NCBI RefSeq assembly: GCF_002994615.1
Contig: NZ_PVNK01000242.1
Span: forward strand, 1-64,000
Direction: 5' to 3'
DNA from: Enhygromyxa salina
GTDB lineage: Bacteria; Myxococcota_A; Polyangia; Nannocystales; Nannocystaceae
Length of the DNA: 64,000 nucleotides
The translations under genes were made by a program, and so were the position numbers. This document shows positions 59,403 through 64,000 of this stretch, in pieces. Numbering within the stretch: the stretch's first letter is position 1; each line of letters opens with the position of its first letter. Below the pieces are notes generated by a model. It did no database searches, had not been told where the DNA came from, and saw only the letters and a program-made list of their open reading frames with translations.

Positions 59403-61381
59403 TGTCCGTCGAGGAGCGAACCCTGCCCGACGGCAGTGTCGTCTGTCGCACCCGCGCGTATGCCAAACGCGAGGAACTGCCCGACACCCCCGACGCCGCG
59501 AGCGTCGTCATCGGCGTCTCCGACTGTCAGGAACAGGCCTTCGAGCCCGAGCACAGCCAGCTCAAAGACCTCACAGGCCGCTACCAAAACGACAACTGGG
59601 CCGCCAACATCAACCAGGCGGGAAACCAACTGTGCCTGTGGCTCTGCCGACTGCCAAATCTCCTGAATGAGAGGTGGGGGACGGTCGAAGAGATCTACGG
59701 TGAAGCCGACAACGCGACCGGAACATCGTGGGGTCTGTACGACGCCAGCGAGTCCCTCGTTGGTGAACTCAAGGTGCTCGCGGCGGGAAAGATCGAGATC
59801 CATGGAGAGGTCGGTAAGACGCGCCCGCTGGTCCGCTCATCGACCCGCGCCACGCTATCACAGCGCGCGATCAAGAGCATCGCCGCTGTGGCGAACTCCA
59901 TTACCGACAAGCGCGGCGGCCAGATGTTGGACCTCGAGCACCAGCCGTACCCAGCAGCCTGGACCCACCACCTCAAGGAGACCCTGCTGTGCCACGAATT
60001 CCGTGCAATGATGCAGGAGATCGTCAAGCAAAAACCGTCGGGAGAAATGGACACTGATCTCGCCAGGAGCATCAGGAAGCTCCTCACGTACATCCGCGAC
60101 GAATGTGCGATATTGTTCTTTGGCCTTCAGGACTCGAGAACCAAATTTGCAGATCTGAAGGGGCTTTTAATGGCCGGCTGGCCCACGCGCGATCTTTTCC
60201 ATACGGTCGTGTCGCTCATCCTTCAGAAGGAAATCAAGCTGCTCATTCCCGATGGCTCAATGCGCAATGACACGTACCAGGGCTGGCTCGAGCGCATTGT
60301 AGCATTTGCCAAGAATAACTGCCAGAACCTCATCTCAAACGAGTTACGTTACTGCCTGAGCCGGTTTTTGGGGATCTACCCCAAACTGCACGAATACAAA
60401 CTCAGCATCGACGCACTAGGAACCGCCTACGAAGTCGACATGGGCAAGAAAATCTCTAAAAAGGTAGGGAAAAAGGCGACCGAAAAATTCGGAGACGAGT
60501 GGGGGAGGGCCGTCGAGGACATAGTCGACAATCTCCAGGTACACGCCGGAGTCAAAGCGTTCGCCGGACCAATCACCATCGAGTCGATCGACCCGCCGTG
60601 GAGTACCACGCGTGCGATCACCCTCGCCTTCGCAGGCGTGGGGGGTGGCTCATCCTCCACTGCCGATGTCCTCAAACTCCAGGGAACTGGAAGCGTCAGA
60701 ACGCCGACTGTTTTCGGTCCCGAGGACTTTGACGGCCCCCTCACCGTTTTCCGCGGCATCACGGCTCACCTAGACGGGCAAGAGATGGAGATGCGCCTGC
60801 TCATCAAAGGAAGCGGCGCGAACGCCCAGGTCATCGCCAACATCGACAAGTTAGATACGGATCTACCGGGCGAGGCCCTTGCCCACGGTTGGGGGGCTAT
60901 CTTCCCGACTGACGACGCAAAACAGGTGATCGACCCGCCCAAGATGAGGTTTGAAGACGTCACCTCGGGCTACATCGACAAAAAAAACTTCCAGTTTCAC
61001 CTGTCGAGCGCGACCCTACGCGGCAACGGGCATGTCGCGCTCAAGAAGTGGGCGGCACGTGAACTCGCTCTACTCGAGGACCCCAAAGGAGACCTCCAGA
61101 TCATGGGGTTCGCCGATCGTTTGGGGCGCAAGTGGTACAACGACGTGCTCTCGGAGTCGCGGGCCAAGAATGTGGATCGAGCGCTGCGCGCTGCCCTGGG
61201 CGGCAGGCTCGCCGCCTTGACGACCGTCAGCAGCTACGGTGAACGGTACCTGGCTCTTCTGGACGAACACTTGCACTTTCCGGCCCCCGATAACGTAGCC
61301 AGTCCTGAGTGGCGCCGAGTGATCCTGTTGCTGAGCCAACAACTTGCGCTAACGTTCATCGTGGAGGAAAATACACCGTGA
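59402..61381 (+). CDS. Large protein with C-terminal OmpA-like domain
   Basis: 659 aa with no signal peptide. The middle (about 180-420) is of unknown fold and lower GC than its ends. The C-terminus has DLQIMGFADRLGRKWYNDVLSESRAKNVDRALRAAL, an OmpA-family peptidoglycan-contact motif, as in the preceding protein. ATG 59402 overlaps the upstream stop by one base; the stop overlaps the next GTG (GTGA), so three genes are coupled. Function unknown; the two OmpA-domain proteins probably work together. Confidence 0.8.
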   Translation: MSVEERTLPDGSVVCRTRAYAKREELPDTPDAASVVIGVSDCQEQAFEPEHSQLKDLTGRYQNDNWAANINQAGNQLCLWLCRLPNLLNERWGTVEEIYGEADNATGTSWGLYDASESLVGELKVLAAGKIEIHGEVGKTRPLVRSSTRATLSQRAIKSIAAVANSITDKRGGQMLDLEHQPYPAAWTHHLKETLLCHEFRAMMQEIVKQKPSGEMDTDLARSIRKLLTYIRDECAILFFGLQDSRTKFADLKGLLMAGWPTRDLFHTVVSLILQKEIKLLIPDGSMRNDTYQGWLERIVAFAKNNCQNLISNELRYCLSRFLGIYPKLHEYKLSIDALGTAYEVDMGKKISKKVGKKATEKFGDEWGRAVEDIVDNLQVHAGVKAFAGPITIESIDPPWSTTRAITLAFAGVGGGSSSTADVLKLQGTGSVRTPTVFGPEDFDGPLTVFRGITAHLDGQEMEMRLLIKGSGANAQVIANIDKLDTDLPGEALAHGWGAIFPTDDAKQVIDPPKMRFEDVTSGYIDKKNFQFHLSSATLRGNGHVALKKWAARELALLEDPKGDLQIMGFADRLGRKWYNDVLSESRAKNVDRALRAALGGRLAALTTVSSYGERYLALLDEHLHFPAPDNVASPEWRRVILLLSQQLALTFIVEENTP

Positions 61382-62871
61382 CCCGCTGGATGCGCATCTT
61401 GGCAGCCTCGTTGCTCGCCCTGGGGAGTTGCGAACGGGTGGATAGGTCATCGCGCAGCGGCACCGCGCCAACCGAGGAACCGCAGCCCTCCGCCCATAAT
61501 CCCGTCCCGGCCCCCGCGTCGGGAGCGACCCTCGAGGGGGTCGTGGCGATCGACGCCCACCCCAACGGCGAGTTCGCCTGCGCCCTCGTCGATGACGGTC
61601 AGGTGTATTGCTGGGGCGGACTGGCGGAGGCATATCGCTGCGACGTACTTCAGCCCGGCCCACACCCGCGTCGCGTCCTGGGGCTGTTTGATGCGACACA
61701 GATCGCTGTGGACGAGGAGCGCGCGTATGCTCGCCGCGCCAACGGAGAGATCGTGTCCTGGGGCCGCGGCGCTTTCGCCCGTGGCTACTTCAGGTCCGCC
61801 GCAGACGGAGAGATCGAGATCGAGCGAGCGGTGCATCACGACCTAGCGAGGCGATGGGACAACCACTGTTTCGCCGACTGCAGCAACACAGCGGTGTCCA
61901 CCCGGGTGTGCACGAGCGATCTCTACAGCCCGCTTTGCTTTGCGACGGACGCAGGCGTGGCCTGCGACCGCTCCAGGGAGTTTCTGGGCCCGCGGGCACC
62001 GAAGCTAAAGGTTCTGCGCCACCCCCTTACATGGAACAAGGATGGACAGGGGATGGCCCTGCAGGTACGGGCGGTCGAAAACAACTGCATCCTCACCACG
62101 AAAGGCGAGGTCCGATGCAATGCGTTTTCCGACGATGGCGTCGAGCCGCAACTCATCGAATTACCAGGCCACGCGACCGACCTTTCGTTCACAATGGGGG
62201 ACGCAGGCTACCGCTACGTCGCCACGCTCGACGACGGACGTATCTTCCGCTGGGACATCGGCGAGCGCCAAACCAAGCCCGAACTCATCGCTACAATCGC
62301 CGGAGTCAAAGCCGTCGAGTTTGTCCGCGCAACGGGTTGGGGTGACATCTGCGCCCTCGATGCGAAAGGCCAAGTCTGGTGCTGGTTCGATGCTTCCCCC
62401 GACGACTGGGTGCCTACGACGTGCCGCACAAGCCGCGACGGCCCGGCGCTCGTGCCCGGGCTGCCGCGAACCACCCAACTCATGGGAGCCTGGAATCTAG
62501 CCTGTGCTCTGGGCGTCGACCAGCGCGTACGGTGCTGGGGCATCGCGTTCGGGCTCGGTACCCTTGGCCCCTCCGACACGGACCGTTCGAGCGCGAACTT
62601 CATCTGCGACCCGATCTTAGTTAGCTCGCCACAACCCGGCCAGGACCAAGCGCCGCCCAACCCAAACGACGCCGCGCCGACCTGCGCCAAGCTCTCATCG
62701 GCGACGGAATTCGTGCCGTGGGACCAGGGAGCCTTCCTCGAGTATGAGCCAGATGAGCCAGAAGATCCGGACCTGGGGGCTGCCGCAGAACCGGGTCCTC
62801 GTCTCGGCCGCGGCAAGGTACGCATGCGAGCTTGCCCGGGCACGGGGCCCCTGTACCCGCTTGACCTGTAA
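61378..62871 (+). CDS. RCC1-like repeat lipoprotein
   Basis: 497 aa from GTG 61378 with GGAGG upstream. Lipoprotein signal (ILAASLLALGSC, Cys18), then RCC1-type propeller repeats (FACALVDDGQVYCWGG, AYARRANGEIVSWGRG, CALDAKGQVWCWF, ACALGVDQRVRCWG). Several cysteines could form disulfides. Outer-membrane or surface, possibly an interaction partner of the OmpA-domain proteins encoded just upstream. A nearly identical copy follows. Confidence 0.85.
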   Translation: MTRWMRILAASLLALGSCERVDRSSRSGTAPTEEPQPSAHNPVPAPASGATLEGVVAIDAHPNGEFACALVDDGQVYCWGGLAEAYRCDVLQPGPHPRRVLGLFDATQIAVDEERAYARRANGEIVSWGRGAFARGYFRSAADGEIEIERAVHHDLARRWDNHCFADCSNTAVSTRVCTSDLYSPLCFATDAGVACDRSREFLGPRAPKLKVLRHPLTWNKDGQGMALQVRAVENNCILTTKGEVRCNAFSDDGVEPQLIELPGHATDLSFTMGDAGYRYVATLDDGRIFRWDIGERQTKPELIATIAGVKAVEFVRATGWGDICALDAKGQVWCWFDASPDDWVPTTCRTSRDGPALVPGLPRTTQLMGAWNLACALGVDQRVRCWGIAFGLGTLGPSDTDRSSANFICDPILVSSPQPGQDQAPPNPNDAAPTCAKLSSATEFVPWDQGAFLEYEPDEPEDPDLGAAAEPGPRLGRGKVRMRACPGTGPLYPLDL

Positions 62872-62919
62872 TCCCCCCACCTCGAGCCGCCCCCCGAATA
62901 GGCCCTTTACTCAGGTCGC

Positions 62920-64000
62920 CAACAACTTGCGCTAACGTTCATCGTGGAGGAAAACACACCGTGACCCGCTGGATGCGCATCTTGGCCGCCTCGTCGCTCG
63001 CCCTGGGGAGTTGCGAACGGGTGGATAGGTCCTCGCGCAGCGGCGCCGCGCCAACCGAGGAGCCGCAGCCCCCCGCCCATCATCCCGTCCCGGCCCCCGC
63101 GTCGGGAGCGACCCTCGAGGGGGTCGTGGCGATCGACGCCCACCCCAGGGGCGAGTTCGCCTGCGCCCTCGTCGATGACGGTCAGGTGTATTGCTGGGGC
63201 GGACTGGCGGAGGCATACCGCTGCGACGTAATTCAGCCCGGCCCGCACCCGCGTCGCGTCCTGGGGCTCTCTGATGCGACACAGATCGCTGTGGACGAGG
63301 AGCGCGCGTATGCTCGCCGCGCCAACGGAGAGATCGTGTCCTGGGGCCGCGGCGCTTTCGCCCGTGGTTACTTCAGGTCCGCCGCAGACGGAGAGTTCGA
63401 GATCGAGCGAGCGGTGCATCACGACCTAGCGAGGCGATGGGACAACCACTGTTTCGCCGACTGCAGCAACACAGCGGTGTCCACCCGGGTGTGCACGAGC
63501 GATCTCTACAGCCCGCTTTGCTTTGCGACGGACGCAGGCGTGGCCTGCGACCGCTCCTGGGAGTTTCTGGGCCCGTGGGAAACGAAGCGAAAGGTTCTCC
63601 GCCACCCCCTTACATGGAACACGGATGGACAGGGGATGGCCCTGCAAGTACGGGAGGTCGAAAACAACTGCATCCTCACCACGAACGGCGAGGTGCGATG
63701 CAATGCGTTTTCCGTCGATGGCGTCGAGCCGCAGCCCATCGAATTACCAGGCCACGCGACCGACCTTTCGTTCACAACGGGGGACGCAGGCTACCGCTAC
63801 GTCGCCACGCTCGACGACGGACGTATCTTCCGCTGGGACATCGGCTGGCACCAAACCAAGCCGGAGCTCATCGCTACAATCGCTGGAGTCAAAGCCGTCG
63901 AGTTTGTCCGCGCGACGGGTTGGGGAGACATCTGCGCCCTCGATGCGAAAGGCCAAGTCTGGTGCTGGTTCGATGCTTCCCCCGACGACTGGGTGCCTAC
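62920..64000 (+). repeat. Tandem duplication of the RCC1-lipoprotein unit
   Basis: Matches 61337 onward at an offset of 1583 bp. It includes the ribosome site and the tail of the OmpA-domain gene, so the duplication arose after the operon formed. Confidence 0.85.
62961..64000 (+). CDS. RCC1-like repeat lipoprotein, second tandem copy (3' end outside window)
   Basis: GTG 62961 with the same GGAGG leader. The 347 codons visible match the first copy closely, with scattered substitutions (for example LGPWETKRK for LGPRAPKLK). The duplicated unit is about 1583 bp and starts in the last codons of the upstream OmpA-domain gene, whose GCCAACAACTTGCGCTAACG is repeated at about 62920. The gene continues past the right edge. 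Confidence 0.88.
   Translation, partial: MTRWMRILAASSLALGSCERVDRSSRSGAAPTEEPQPPAHHPVPAPASGATLEGVVAIDAHPRGEFACALVDDGQVYCWGGLAEAYRCDVIQPGPHPRRVLGLSDATQIAVDEERAYARRANGEIVSWGRGAFARGYFRSAADGEFEIERAVHHDLARRWDNHCFADCSNTAVSTRVCTSDLYSPLCFATDAGVACDRSWEFLGPWETKRKVLRHPLTWNTDGQGMALQVREVENNCILTTNGEVRCNAFSVDGVEPQPIELPGHATDLSFTTGDAGYRYVATLDDGRIFRWDIGWHQTKPELIATIAGVKAVEFVRATGWGDICALDAKGQVWCWFDASPDDWVP

Overview
Organism. GC-rich DNA with strong third-position GC. It encodes many lipoproteins with acidic Gly-Asp repeat linkers just after the lipobox, cysteine-rich myxobacterial disulfide-repeat proteins, Hanks-type kinases fused to TPR domains, and long hybrid histidine kinases. This points to a myxobacterium, most like the Nannocystineae (Plesiocystis, Enhygromyxa, Nannocystis, Haliangium). 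The genus is inferred from gene style only. I saw no rRNA, tRNA or CRISPR array by eye.

Layout. (1) 1-12450: secreted or lipoprotein genes of unknown function, an XPD/DinG-like helicase with an N-terminal nuclease-like domain, rpe, a small membrane protein and a tandem-domain cytidine deaminase. (2) 12451-20943: TPR protein, 128-bp tandem repeats, cysteine-rich lipoprotein, a MITE-like repeat, a MAPEG protein, a lectin/fascin/C2-like protein and a neurotransmitter-symporter family transporter. (3) 21017-28336: proBA, two tandem ceramidase-like lipoproteins, and a tetR-alkB operon whose start is covered by two palindromic operators. (4) 28406-42225: DUF2062 and DUF4136 proteins, hybrid histidine kinase, cytochrome P460-like lipoprotein, the cell-elongation operon mreD-mrdA-rodA, an orphan adenine methyltransferase, a large membrane protein and an arylsulfotransferase-like lipoprotein, ending in a truncated methyltransferase. 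(5) 42342-57157: a defence island. (6) 57639-64000: two OmpA-domain proteins and tandem RCC1-like lipoproteins, the second cut by the window edge.

Defence island. A complete type III-B (Cmr) module (Cmr1, Cas10/Cmr2 with intact GGDD but no HD domain, Cmr3-Cmr6) is preceded in the same direction by a Csb2-like Cas6 protein, a CHAT-SAVED protein, an ECF sigma factor, a 129-aa small protein and a kinase-TPR protein. A caspase-family protease is divergent from these. The predicted logic is that target RNA bound by Cmr makes Cas10 synthesise cyclic oligoadenylate, the SAVED domain senses it, the CHAT protease activates the caspase, and the caspase acts on partners that may include the kinase, small protein and sigma factor. 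A related SAVED-CHAT/PCaspase type III-B system is known from Haliangium ochraceum. What looks new here is the Csb2-like Cas6, a duplicated repeat inside the caspase gene, and a shared T-tract/GATCG motif upstream of the caspase and CHAT-SAVED genes. No array or adaptation genes are in view.

Genome-wide style. Many starts have a TANNNT -10-like hexamer only 5-8 nt upstream, which implies leaderless transcripts. Short intergenic repeats built on CTAGCAGCCC supply stop codons (proA, rodA) and -10 elements, and occur as 166-bp MITE-like copies and a second roughly 75-bp family.
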